Below, piece by piece: positions 56,903-64,000 of a stretch of DNA of 64,000 nt (within the stretch, counting starts at the first letter, position 1; each line of letters starts with the position of its first letter). Location of the stretch: the NCBI GenBank assembly GCA_046349155.1, contig JAXMCW010000001.1, forward strand, positions 682,001 through 746,000, read 5' to 3'. The stretch comes from Alsobacter sp046349155 (GTDB lineage: Bacteria > Pseudomonadota > Alphaproteobacteria > Rhizobiales > Beijerinckiaceae). The translations under genes and the position numbers were made by a program. Below the pieces are notes generated by a model. It searched no databases, was not told the origin of the DNA, and was given only the letters and a program-made list of their open reading frames with translations.

Positions 56903-58105
56903 TCAGCGGAGGAGCTGAAGCACCTGCTGCTGGGCCGTGTTGGCCAGCGAGAGGGCCGAGATGCCCAGGGACTGGCGGGTCTGGAGGGCCTGCGAGTTGG
57001 CAGCTTCCTCGTTGAGGTCCGCGTTCGTCAGGTTGCCCGAGCCCGCCTGCAGGATGTTGATCAGGTTCTTCGAGAAGTCCTGGCGGTTCTGCACGACCGA
57101 GAGGTTCGAACCGAAGGTCGAAGCCTTGGCGCGCAGCGTGGAGGACGCCGTGCCCAGGCTGGCCGCCGTCGTCTTGATGTCGCCGTCGAGCAGCCAGTAG
57201 CCCTTGCCGACCACGGCCGTGCCCGTGGTGTTGGAGCTGGTGATCGAGGCCAGCGACAGGCCCGCCGAAGTCACGTCCACGCCGGCCACGTCCAGGTTGG
57301 ACGTATCCTTCTCGTTGAACTGGATGTGCAGCTTGTTGGACGTGGCTGAGTTGTTGAGCAGGTTGACGCCGTTGTAGTTGGCGTCGTTGGCGAGCTGGGT
57401 GATCTGCTGGAGGAGGGAGTTGTACTGATCAGCCAGCGACTTGCGCTCGGCCACGCCGCTCACCGTCACGTCGGTCGCGGAGAAGATGCCGTTCGTGCCG
57501 TACTTGTTCGCCGTGGCGGAACCGGGCGTGAAGCCGAGATTGCTGACGCTGGTCGTGTCCTTGAACTCGACGTCGGCATTGGCGTTGATGACGATCTTCG
57601 TGCCGGTCGAGTCCTTGCTGAAGTAGTTGACCGAGGTCAGGCCTGCAGCAGTGGCCGCCGAGGAGTTCAGCGCGGTCACCACCGAGTCGATGGTGCTCGA
57701 CGTGGTGATGGCGACCTGCGTCGCCGCCGTGCCGTTCACATAGAAATCGACGTTGCCCGCAGCGGCGGTGAAGGCCGACGTGGCCGTGCCGCTCGTCGCA
57801 AGCTGGGTGGCGAGCGCCTGGTTGGCGAGACCCTTGGCCTGGTCGACCAGCTTCGTGATGCTGGTGATGCCCTGGTTGGCGGCCTGGATCGTCTGGATAC
57901 CGTTCGAGATGCCGTCGAGCAGGTTGTTCAGGTCGTTCGCGCGGTTGTCGAGGCCCTGGGCGGTGAAATAGCTGACGGGGTTGTCGAGCGCCGAGGCGAC
58001 CTTCTTGCCGGTCGCAAGGTGCGTCTGGGTCAGCGACTGGAGGGCCGCCGTATCCTGCAGAGCAAGGAGGTTCTGGCGAGAAGAGGCGGTGAGGGTAATG
58101 GTCAT
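56903..58105 (-). CDS. Flagellin
   Basis: A 400-residue flagellin paralogous to the one downstream: SRQNLLALQDTAALQSLTQT at the N terminus, LGISALSLANTAQQQVLQLL at the C terminus, with a differing middle (about 120-250). Two tandem flagellins mean either a mixed filament or alternative filaments. The leader contains AGATC-AGAAA-GATCT just before the start and CAGCC-GTTT-TGGCTG further up, structures that could be bound by FlbT, whose gene is 335 nt upstream on the other strand. Starts at ATG 58105. Confidence 0.96.
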   Translation of the reverse strand: MTITLTASSRQNLLALQDTAALQSLTQTHLATGKKVASALDNPVSYFTAQGLDNRANDLNNLLDGISNGIQTIQAANQGITSITKLVDQAKGLANQALATQLATSGTATSAFTAAAGNVDFYVNGTAATQVAITTSSTIDSVVTALNSSAATAAGLTSVNYFSKDSTGTKIVINANADVEFKDTTSVSNLGFTPGSATANKYGTNGIFSATDVTVSGVAERKSLADQYNSLLQQITQLANDANYNGVNLLNNSATSNKLHIQFNEKDTSNLDVAGVDVTSAGLSLASITSSNTTGTAVVGKGYWLLDGDIKTTAASLGTASSTLRAKASTFGSNLSVVQNRQDFSKNLINILQAGSGNLTNADLNEEAANSQALQTRQSLGISALSLANTAQQQVLQLLR

Positions 58106-58440
58106 GACTGAGATCTTTCTGATCTGGAAACAGCCGTTTTGGCTGCCCCCCGAGATGATCGCCCGCGGCTTACCAGGTCCTTAAATCCGACCCGCAGCTT
58201 TGCTCGCTTGCCCGCGAAAAGCCCGCCGGCGGCCGGGGTCCTCCGAGTCTTGGTTGACAGAGTCGTACCGGGATCGCGCAGGCGGGCGCACTTGGCGCGG
58301 GCAAGCCTGGCGATGCCGCTCAGGCTCCCCCGAGCGGCGTCGCTCGCTGTTGAAAGCCCTCACTTCGTGCGACAATCGACCGACAATCGTGATTCTGGCG
58401 GCGGCGCGCCGCCCGGACGTCGCGCAGCACGAGGATCGGC
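58106..58440. promoter_or_regulatory. Divergent control region of flagellin and flbT
   Basis: A 335-nt gap. Next to the flagellin is its leader with two small hairpins (see the flagellin entry). The rest is GC-rich; I could not recognise a sigma-28 or sigma-54 promoter or any further gene. Confidence 0.35.
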
Positions 58441-58881
58441 ATGCCGCTGAAAATCGAACTCAAGCCGTTCGAGCGATTGATCATCGGGGGCGCCAGCATC
58501 CGAAACGGCGACCGCCGGTCCAGCTTCATCCTCGAGACCAACACGCGCTTCCTGCGCGAGGCCGACATCATCGTCGAGCAAGACGCCAATACGCCCTGCA
58601 AGCGCCTCTATGTCGCGCTGGAATTCGTCTATCTGTCCGACGATCCGAGCGATCCGGAGAACATCTTCGTGTCTCTCGCCAACGAATTGATGCAGGCGGC
58701 GCCGAGTACGGGTCCGTATATCATGCGGATCCACGATTGCCTGTCCAAGAAGGAATTCTACCAGGCCCTCAAGGTCGGGAAGGAGCTGATCGCCTACGAG
58801 GAGGAGTTGCTGGCGCGGGCCGTTCCCGCGGGGACTCCGGCCAAGGTGGACGAGGCGAAGGCGGAAGACGCCAAGGGCTGA
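58441..58881 (+). CDS. flbT: Flagellin post-transcriptional regulator FlbT
   Basis: A 146-residue protein beginning MPLKIELKPFERLIIGGASI, RNGDRRSSFILETNTRFLRE, with KRLYVALEFVYLSDDPSDPE in the middle and KEFYQALKVGKELIAYEEEL near the end, the FlbT family pattern. In Caulobacter FlbT binds the 5' UTR of flagellin mRNA and destabilises it when the hook is incomplete; in some rhizobia and Brucella it acts as an activator. flaF, the usual partner gene, is not beside it here. The last 20 residues are a Lys/Ala/Glu-rich extension. Confidence 0.94.
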   Translation: MPLKIELKPFERLIIGGASIRNGDRRSSFILETNTRFLREADIIVEQDANTPCKRLYVALEFVYLSDDPSDPENIFVSLANELMQAAPSTGPYIMRIHDCLSKKEFYQALKVGKELIAYEEELLARAVPAGTPAKVDEAKAEDAKG

Positions 58882-58942
58882 GCCCCCGCCGGACGGAGTG
58901 CGCCGACCTCATCCCCGCAGCCCTCCGGAGCGGGGGCCGCGC

Positions 58943-59116
58943 TCAGTGTCCGGCCAGGAAGAGTACGATCCACGTCGCGGCGAAGCCCACGAGGAAGCCC
59001 GCGGCGATCTGCGCGCCGCGCGCGGCGGGCCGCCTGTCGCCCCTGGGCCAGCCGCCGAACGCCGTCGCCACCGCCAGGATGACGCCGATGATGGCGGCGA
59101 TCTCGTTGCGCGGCAT
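58943..59116 (-). CDS. Small membrane protein, 57 aa
   Basis: MPRNEIAAIIGVILAVATAF is one hydrophobic helix, a basic loop (RGDRRPAARG) follows, then a second helix (AQIAAGFLVGFAATWIVLFL). GGAGGG precedes ATG 59116 at good spacing; an in-frame ATG at 59134 lacks one. A two-helix hairpin of unknown function. Convergent with flbT. Confidence 0.62.
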   Translation of the reverse strand: MPRNEIAAIIGVILAVATAFGGWPRGDRRPAARGAQIAAGFLVGFAATWIVLFLAGH

Positions 59117-59283
59117 GGTGCGGCCCTCCTGCAAATCCGCCCGTCAACGTCAGGACGGCCCGCGGAGTTGCATCGCCCAAGCTCGCGGCCGGCGCCGGGC
59201 GCTTCCCCCGCCCCCTGCCCATCGTCTATGAGGAAGCACGGGACGGCGGCCGAAGGCCTGCCGGGTCCGCGCGTGGAGGAGAC

Positions 59284-60918
59284 ATGACGCCAGCCGACAT
59301 TGTCGCGCCCAAGGGCGGCGTGGCGCCGCAGTCCCGTCGCGTGATGAACCTCGCGCACATGCTCGTCCAGAACGCGCGGCGCTGGCCGGATCGGCCTGGC
59401 CTCGTCCGCGGCGACCGGAGCTGGACCTGGTCGGAGATCGAGATGGCGGTGGCGCGCCTCGCGAGCGCGCTGCAGGCGCGCGGCATCGGCCGGGGCGACC
59501 GCGTGCTCGTTCACGCCCGCAACGGCGAGGAGATGCTGTGGACGATGTTCGCGACCTTCCGGCTCGCGGCCGTCTGGGTGCCGACCAACGTCCGGCTCAC
59601 GCCGGGCGAGGTCGTCCCGCTCGCGCAATCCTCCGGCGCGAAGGCCTTCCTGTGCGACGCGGCCTTTCCCGAGCATGCCCGTGCGGTGGCCGAGGCCGCT
59701 CCGGGGCTCGCCTTCACCTGGCGGATCGGGGAGGGCGACTTCGGGGAGACGTCCGTCGGGCGCGCCATGGAGGCGGCGGCTGGCCCGCCGCCGGCCGTGG
59801 CCCCGGTCGAGCATGACGACCCCTGCTGGTTCTTCTTCACCTCGGGCACCACGGGCCGCTCCAAGGCCGCGGTGCTCACGCACGGGCAGATGGGCTTCGT
59901 GGTGACGAACCACCTCGCGGACCTGCTGCCCGGTGCAACCGAGGCCGATGCATCCCTGGTCGTCGCCCCGCTCAGCCATGGGGCCGGCGTCCACCTGCTC
60001 AACATCGTCGCCCGCGGGGCGCCCTCGATCCTGCTTCCGGGCGACAGGTTCGACCCGGAGGAGGCCTTCCGGCTCGTCGCGCGCCATCGCGTGACCAACA
60101 TGTTCACGGTGCCAACCATCCTGAAAATGCTGGTGGAGCACCCGGCCGCCGGGCGCCATGACCATTCCAGTCTCCGCCACGTCATCTATGCCGGAGCGCC
60201 CATGTACCGGGAGGACCAGAAGACGGCGCTGGACGTGCTGGGCCAGGTGATCGTGCAGTATTTCGGATTGGGCGAGGTCACCGGCAACATCACCGTATTT
60301 CCCGCCGCCCTGCACGAGCGAGAGGACGGTCCGCAGGCCCGTATCGGCACCTGCGGCTTCGCGCGCACCGGCATGCAGGTCGAGGTGCAGGACGACACGG
60401 GGGCGGAATGCCCGCCCTTCCAGACCGGCGAGATCTGCGTCATCGGGCCCGCCGTCTTCGCGGGCTACTACGACAATCCCCAGGCCAATGCTGCGGCGTT
60501 CCGCAAGGGCTGGTTCCGCACGGGCGACCTCGGCCACCGCGACGAGCACGGCTTCCTCTACATCACGGGCCGCGCCTCGGACATGTACATTTCCGGCGGC
60601 TCGAACATCTATCCGCGCGAGATCGAGGAGAAAATCCTGACGCATCCCGGCGTGGCCGAGGTGGCCGTGCTAGGCATGCCCGATCCCAAGTGGGGCGAGG
60701 TGGGCGTCGCGGTCTGCGTCCCGCGGGCAGGCGTAGCCCTGGACGAGGGCGAGATCATCGGCTTCCTTGCGCCGCTGCTCGCCCGCTACAAGCTTCCTCG
60801 CCGGGTGGTCTTCTGGGAGGCCCTGCCGCGCTCGGGCTACGGCAAGATCCCCAAGCGCATGGTGCGCGACGAACTCCTGGCGCGCGGCGAATGGCCCGCC
60901 GCCGGACCGACCTCGTGA
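59284..60918 (+). CDS. Acyl-CoA synthetase (AMP-dependent ligase family)
   Basis: A 544-residue ANL-family ligase. Motifs: WFFFTSGTTGRSKAAVLTHG (phosphate loop), IVQYFGLGEVTGNITVFP (A5), GWFRTGDLGHRDEHGFLYIT (A7), GRASDMYISGGSNIYPREIE (A8) and GYGKIPKRMVRDEL (catalytic Lys). It makes acyl-CoA from a fatty or aromatic acid. GTG 60915 of the next gene overlaps its stop. The chain preference is unknown. Confidence 0.9.
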   Translation: MTPADIVAPKGGVAPQSRRVMNLAHMLVQNARRWPDRPGLVRGDRSWTWSEIEMAVARLASALQARGIGRGDRVLVHARNGEEMLWTMFATFRLAAVWVPTNVRLTPGEVVPLAQSSGAKAFLCDAAFPEHARAVAEAAPGLAFTWRIGEGDFGETSVGRAMEAAAGPPPAVAPVEHDDPCWFFFTSGTTGRSKAAVLTHGQMGFVVTNHLADLLPGATEADASLVVAPLSHGAGVHLLNIVARGAPSILLPGDRFDPEEAFRLVARHRVTNMFTVPTILKMLVEHPAAGRHDHSSLRHVIYAGAPMYREDQKTALDVLGQVIVQYFGLGEVTGNITVFPAALHEREDGPQARIGTCGFARTGMQVEVQDDTGAECPPFQTGEICVIGPAVFAGYYDNPQANAAAFRKGWFRTGDLGHRDEHGFLYITGRASDMYISGGSNIYPREIEEKILTHPGVAEVAVLGMPDPKWGEVGVAVCVPRAGVALDEGEIIGFLAPLLARYKLPRRVVFWEALPRSGYGKIPKRMVRDELLARGEWPAAGPTS

Positions 60919-61781
60919 GCCGGCCCTGCCGCATCCGGCAGCCCGGCCCGCCGGCGGCCGAGCGCATCGTCGCCGTGGAGGGGCGCGGCAGGGGGCTGCG
61001 CCTCCGCCTTGCTGCAGGCTCCCTGCTGCTCACCGCCGTCGCGGAGGCCCTGGCGGCTGCGGGCTTTCCCGGCGGCGCCGTGGTGCTCGACGGACTGGCG
61101 CTTGGTCCTTTCGCCTACGTGATGCCGGCGCTCTCGCAGACGCCGGACCATGCCGCCTATTACAGCGAGACGTTTCGCCCGGCCGGCGTCACGCGGATCG
61201 AGCGGGGCGCGATGACCGTGGGCCTGCGCGACGGCGCTCCCTTCTTCCATGCCCATGCGCTGTGGCGGGAGGCGGACGGCCGTCGCTCGGGCGGCCACAT
61301 CCTGCCGCTGGAGACGAGACTCGCGGAGAGCGCCGAGATCGAGGCCTATGGCTTCGCCGGCGGGGTCTTCACGGCCGTCCCCGACGCCGAGACGGGTTTC
61401 ACCCTCTTCGAGCCGGCGGCAGGCGCCAGGCCCGGCCCGGAGGTCGACACGGAGGTGGCGTGGGCGCTGCGGCTGCGCCCGAACCAGGACCTCGCGGGAG
61501 CCCTGGAGGCCTTCTGCGTCGCTCGGGGCCTGGGCGCCGCGCGCCTGCATGGCGGCGTGGGGAGCACGATCGGCGCCCAGTTCGAGGACGGGACGTTGGT
61601 GGAGCGTTTCGCGACGGAAGTCTTCCTGGCGGGGGCGCGCCTCGAGGCCGCGTCGAGAGGGCCTCTGGCGCTGCTCGACGCTGGCCTGGTGGACTTCGGC
61701 GGCGACCTTGCCGAGGGACGCCTCGTCCGCGGACAAAATCCGGTGCTGATGACCTTCGAGGTGATCGTCGGCCCCGCCTGA
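60915..61781 (+). CDS. PCC (DUF296)-domain protein, two copies
   Basis: A 288-residue protein with two PCC/DUF296 modules. The first is centred on PFFHAHALWREADGRRSGGH, ILPLETRLAESAEIEAYGFA; the second on LGAARLHGGVGSTIGAQFED, GPLALLDAGLVDFGGDL. PCC modules form trimers that bind small ligands or metals; in bacteria their role is unclear. Translation is coupled to the acyl-CoA synthetase by a GTGA overlap, so the pair may process one acid. Confidence 0.8.
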   Translation: MSRPCRIRQPGPPAAERIVAVEGRGRGLRLRLAAGSLLLTAVAEALAAAGFPGGAVVLDGLALGPFAYVMPALSQTPDHAAYYSETFRPAGVTRIERGAMTVGLRDGAPFFHAHALWREADGRRSGGHILPLETRLAESAEIEAYGFAGGVFTAVPDAETGFTLFEPAAGARPGPEVDTEVAWALRLRPNQDLAGALEAFCVARGLGAARLHGGVGSTIGAQFEDGTLVERFATEVFLAGARLEAASRGPLALLDAGLVDFGGDLAEGRLVRGQNPVLMTFEVIVGPA

Positions 61782-62101
61782 CAGGCTTCAGGCAGGCCCC
61801 TCGCGGCCCGCGCGGGCCACGGTGCTGTTTGGTACAATAGACACGCGTTTGTGAACGCACCCCCTATATTGCAGTGGAGGGCACTGCGCGGAAGCGCGCA
61901 CAGGGACCCCTGCGGTCTCGCGCCGGCCAATGTCCTGGGGCGTACCCGCGTCAGGCGTCCGCGGCCCAAGCGCCCGGCCCTGGCCGCCTTGCGCCGTGAT
62001 CCTTCCCCGGTCCGGGGGCGGCGCCCGGCAGGCCGAGAGATCACTGGAGGAAGGACCGCAGACCGCCTCCACGGTCGCGCATTCGGCGGAGAACGACAAC
62101 G
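61782..62101. promoter_or_regulatory. Upstream region of the receiver-Crp fusion gene
   Basis: A 320-nt gap. AT-richer between 61825 and 61875, with TATATT at 61865-61870 and an inverted repeat GCGTT-TGTG-AACGC (61845-61858), the likely promoter/operator of the following regulator. The rest is GC-rich and shows nothing. Confidence 0.3.
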
Positions 62102-63256
62102 ATGTCCACCCCTCTGAGTTCGTCGAGCCCCGGAGGCGCCTCGCCGAAGGGACTGTCGGCCCCGAAGGTCCTGGTGGTCGAGGACGACTTCTTCATCGCG
62201 CAGGACATTTCCAACGAGCTCAGCCGGCGGGGGCTTGGCGTCATTGGCCCCCTCGCGGACAGCCGGTCCGCGCTGGCGCTCCTGACCCGCGAGCGACCCG
62301 ATCTCGCGATCCTCGACATCAATCTCGGGGGGCAGATGGCCTATGACGTGGCCGACGCCCTCACGTCGCTGCACATCCCCTTCATCTTCGCCTCCGGCTA
62401 CACCCGCACGTCGCTTCCGGCGCGCTACCAGGACGTGCCGCTTGTCGAGAAGCCCTACCGCAGCCAGGACCTGATCCAGCACATCAAGAGCCGCTTCGCG
62501 GGCGAAGGCGCGGTGGAGGGGACGGCCTGGCCGCGCCGCAACGCCCTTCTCCGCTCGCTGGCCCCGGGCGACATCCAGGACCTGCGCCGTCATGCGCGCC
62601 TCGTCAGGCCAGGCGATCGGCCGCGGCTGCCGTCGGGCACCGGGGACGTCCTGTTCCCAGAGGCGGGGTTCTGCACGCTCGCGCTGGGCAAGCCCCCGGC
62701 GACGGGGCCGCAGGTCGCCATGATCGGTGCGGAAGGCGTCGTGGCCGCGCCGCTCTCGGCAGCGGTGCCCTCGCCGCCCTGGGCCATGGCCTGGCATGCC
62801 GAGGCGGAGGCCATCGCCATCCCGATGGAGGTCGTGGCGTCCGTGGCGGCCCGCTCGCCGGACCTGCAGGAGAAGTTCGCCCGCTTTCACCGCTCGCTGA
62901 TGTTGCAGATCGCCTGGACGGCGCAGGTCAACGCCACCCTCGACCTGCCGCGCCGGCTCGGCCGCTGGATCCTGATGGCCGCCGACCGCTGCGGCGATCG
63001 GGTCCGCATCACGCATGCCGAACTCGGCCGCCTGCTGGGCGTGCGGCGCGCTGGCGTCACCACGAGCATGCACGTGCTGGAGGGCGAGGGTTGGATCCGC
63101 TCCACGCGCGGGCTGGTCGTCCTGCGCAAGCGCGCGGGGCTCGAACGCTTCGTGGGCCCTGGCTATTGCGACCTCAAGGGTGAGATGCCGGGCCTTCAGC
63201 CGGAGGGCAGTTGCGACCACGGCAGGTCGGGAGCAGAGACCCCGCTGGTCTCCTGA
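62102..63256 (+). CDS. Fusion regulator: receiver domain plus Crp/Fnr-type winged helix
   Basis: A 384-residue protein. Residues about 20-135 are a receiver: KVLVVEDDFFIAQDISNELS, DLAILDINLGGQMAYDVADA (phospho-acceptor Asp), FIFASGYTRT and LVEKPYRSQDLIQHI (Lys). Residues about 145-350 are Crp-like, with a degenerate cyclic-nucleotide-type beta region (GPQVAMIGAEGVVAAPLSAA) and a C-terminal helix-turn-helix (RITHAELGRLLGVRRAGVTT, SMHVLEGEGWIRSTRGLVVL). So DNA binding is likely controlled by phosphorylation. Alone with its own promoter region; the cognate kinase is not adjacent. Confidence 0.85.
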   Translation: MSTPLSSSSPGGASPKGLSAPKVLVVEDDFFIAQDISNELSRRGLGVIGPLADSRSALALLTRERPDLAILDINLGGQMAYDVADALTSLHIPFIFASGYTRTSLPARYQDVPLVEKPYRSQDLIQHIKSRFAGEGAVEGTAWPRRNALLRSLAPGDIQDLRRHARLVRPGDRPRLPSGTGDVLFPEAGFCTLALGKPPATGPQVAMIGAEGVVAAPLSAAVPSPPWAMAWHAEAEAIAIPMEVVASVAARSPDLQEKFARFHRSLMLQIAWTAQVNATLDLPRRLGRWILMAADRCGDRVRITHAELGRLLGVRRAGVTTSMHVLEGEGWIRSTRGLVVLRKRAGLERFVGPGYCDLKGEMPGLQPEGSCDHGRSGAETPLVS

Positions 63257-63374
63257 GCGTGTCGCCGGTCGAACGGAGGCAGCGGGAGCGATCACTCCTG
63301 CGTGCGCAGTGTCGTTGCGCCTTTTCAGCGGGGTGCGGCTGTGGTCGGCTCCTGGGCCGACCAGGAGCCCCGCC

Positions 63375-63980
63375 ATGCCCTTCATCTCCCCCAGCCGCCG
63401 TAAAGCCGTCGCGTTCGGCCTCGCACTCCCCTTCGCACTGTCCTTGGCGACGCCGTCGCAGGCGCAGACGGCCACCCGTGTCCGGGCCACCATCTCGGCG
63501 GTCGAGGGCGACCGAGTCACCTTGCGCACCAAGGATGGCCAAGAGCTCAAGGTGAAGCTCGTGGAGCCGCTGACCGTTTCGGCGCGCGTGCGCGTCGACG
63601 CTTCGGCCATCACCAAGGGCGTCTTCATCGGGGCCGCCGCCATTCCCGGAACGGGCGGCGCGCTGGCCGGCGTGGAGATCCTCGTCTTCCCCGAGGCCAT
63701 GCGCGGGACGGGGGAGGGGCACCGGCCCTTCGATCTCCTGCCGGAGAGCACGATGACGAACGCCACCGTCGCGGAGGAGGTGACCGGCGCGGACGGGCGC
63801 TCGGTGCGCGTCACCTATAAGGGCGGGGAGCAGACGATCGCCATCACGCCGGAGACCCGGGTCTTCACGCTGCAGCCCGGCTCGACGGCAGACCTCAAGA
63901 CGGGCGTCGCCGTGAACGCGGCCATCGAGAAGGACGCCTCCGGCGAGTTCCAGACGAAGCGTCTCACGGTGGACCGCTGA
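63375..63980 (+). CDS. Secreted DUF5666-like hypothetical protein
   Basis: A 201-residue protein: signal peptide MPFISPSRRKAVAFGLALPF ending near PSQAQTATR, then a beta-rich domain (ATISAVEGDRVTLRTKDGQE, LKVKLVEPLTVSARVRVDAS) and a Thr/Ser/Ala-rich second half (TVAEEVTGADGRSVRVTYKG, EQTIAITPETRVFTLQPGST). DUF5666-like OB-type folds are sometimes annotated as metal ABC transporter permease by error. Periplasmic, role unknown. The last 20 bases of the window after the stop are intergenic. Confidence 0.72.
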   Translation: MPFISPSRRKAVAFGLALPFALSLATPSQAQTATRVRATISAVEGDRVTLRTKDGQELKVKLVEPLTVSARVRVDASAITKGVFIGAAAIPGTGGALAGVEILVFPEAMRGTGEGHRPFDLLPESTMTNATVAEEVTGADGRSVRVTYKGGEQTIAITPETRVFTLQPGSTADLKTGVAVNAAIEKDASGEFQTKRLTVDR

Positions 63981-64000
63981 GCGGGCCTTGGCGGAATGTC

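Noticed and set aside
61346..63814. Long minus-strand frame opposite the PCC and receiver-Crp genes
   Set aside because: Crosses two real plus-strand genes and their control region and contains no recognisable domain.
1..64000. Mobile element, prophage or genomic island
   Set aside because: No transposase, integrase, terminal repeats, tRNA-linked attachment site or sustained composition shift was seen; the AT-rich patches are short promoter regions.

Overview
The window is high-GC, densely coded DNA from an alphaproteobacterium, most likely of the Hyphomicrobiales (Methylobacteriaceae, Salinarimonas or Bosea-like). The grounds are a FlbT-type flagellar regulator beside alphaproteobacterial flagellins, cobC/cobD in the rhizobial arrangement, an OpgC glucan succinylase, receiver proteins of alphaproteobacterial type and xanthine-dehydrogenase-family hydroxylases. 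I saw no tRNA, rRNA, CRISPR array, insertion sequence or phage gene. It reads as a chromosomal segment with many small, separately regulated units.

Layout. 1-4.4 kb: divergent cobalamin genes cobD and cobC, a DUF1328 peptide, an AI-2E-type membrane protein that seems to start at CTG, and cspA. 4.6-20.2 kb: two chemoreceptors, a ribose-type sugar ABC operon (minus strand), an OpgC acyltransferase between two SGNH-hydrolase genes, a MetE-like methyltransferase, and a protein with a ComEC-type metallo-beta-lactamase fold that has lost its metal ligands. 20.2-26.6 kb: an RND efflux pump divergent from a ring-cleaving dioxygenase/hydrolase pair, with three TTGCA-N4/5-TGCAA motifs between them, suggesting a quinone or electrophile response. 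26.6-32.6 kb: single genes (2OG-Fe oxygenase, YihY/BrkB membrane protein, FkbM methyltransferase, TadG-like protein with a vWA domain, histidine phosphatase).

32.7-39.0 kb: a tightly overlapping eight-gene operon joining an isoquinoline-oxidoreductase-like molybdenum hydroxylase (two subunits), a small cytochrome c, a flavocytochrome-c sulfide dehydrogenase-like flavoprotein, SoxX, a SoxY-like carrier whose GGCGG arm is replaced by PACVEN, SoxZ and SoxA. SoxB and SoxCD are absent, so this is a variant Sox pathway. 39.1-44.1 kb: a Gfo/Idh/MocA dehydrogenase divergent from a second sugar ABC operon. 44.2-50.8 kb: cytochrome c, a histidine kinase with an ethylene-receptor-like N terminus and its overlapping response regulator, a CheY-like receiver, an Lrp/ornithine-cyclodeaminase pair and a type II NADH dehydrogenase.

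50.9-55.5 kb holds the best candidate for an undescribed system. A consensus-like promoter drives a 21-residue basic peptide (52603-52668). It is followed by a perfect 11-bp hairpin, a PaaK/LuxE-like adenylate-forming enzyme with an extra N-terminal domain, and an overlapping SufS-type cysteine desulfurase with its catalytic Cys. Precursor, attenuator, modifying enzymes is the layout of a ribosomally made, modified peptide (RiPP), and the enzyme pair suggests adenylation plus sulfur transfer. An MFS exporter lies just upstream. 55.5-64 kb: two tandem flagellins, flbT, an acyl-CoA synthetase overlapping a PCC/DUF296 protein, a receiver-Crp/Fnr fusion regulator and a secreted DUF5666-like protein.
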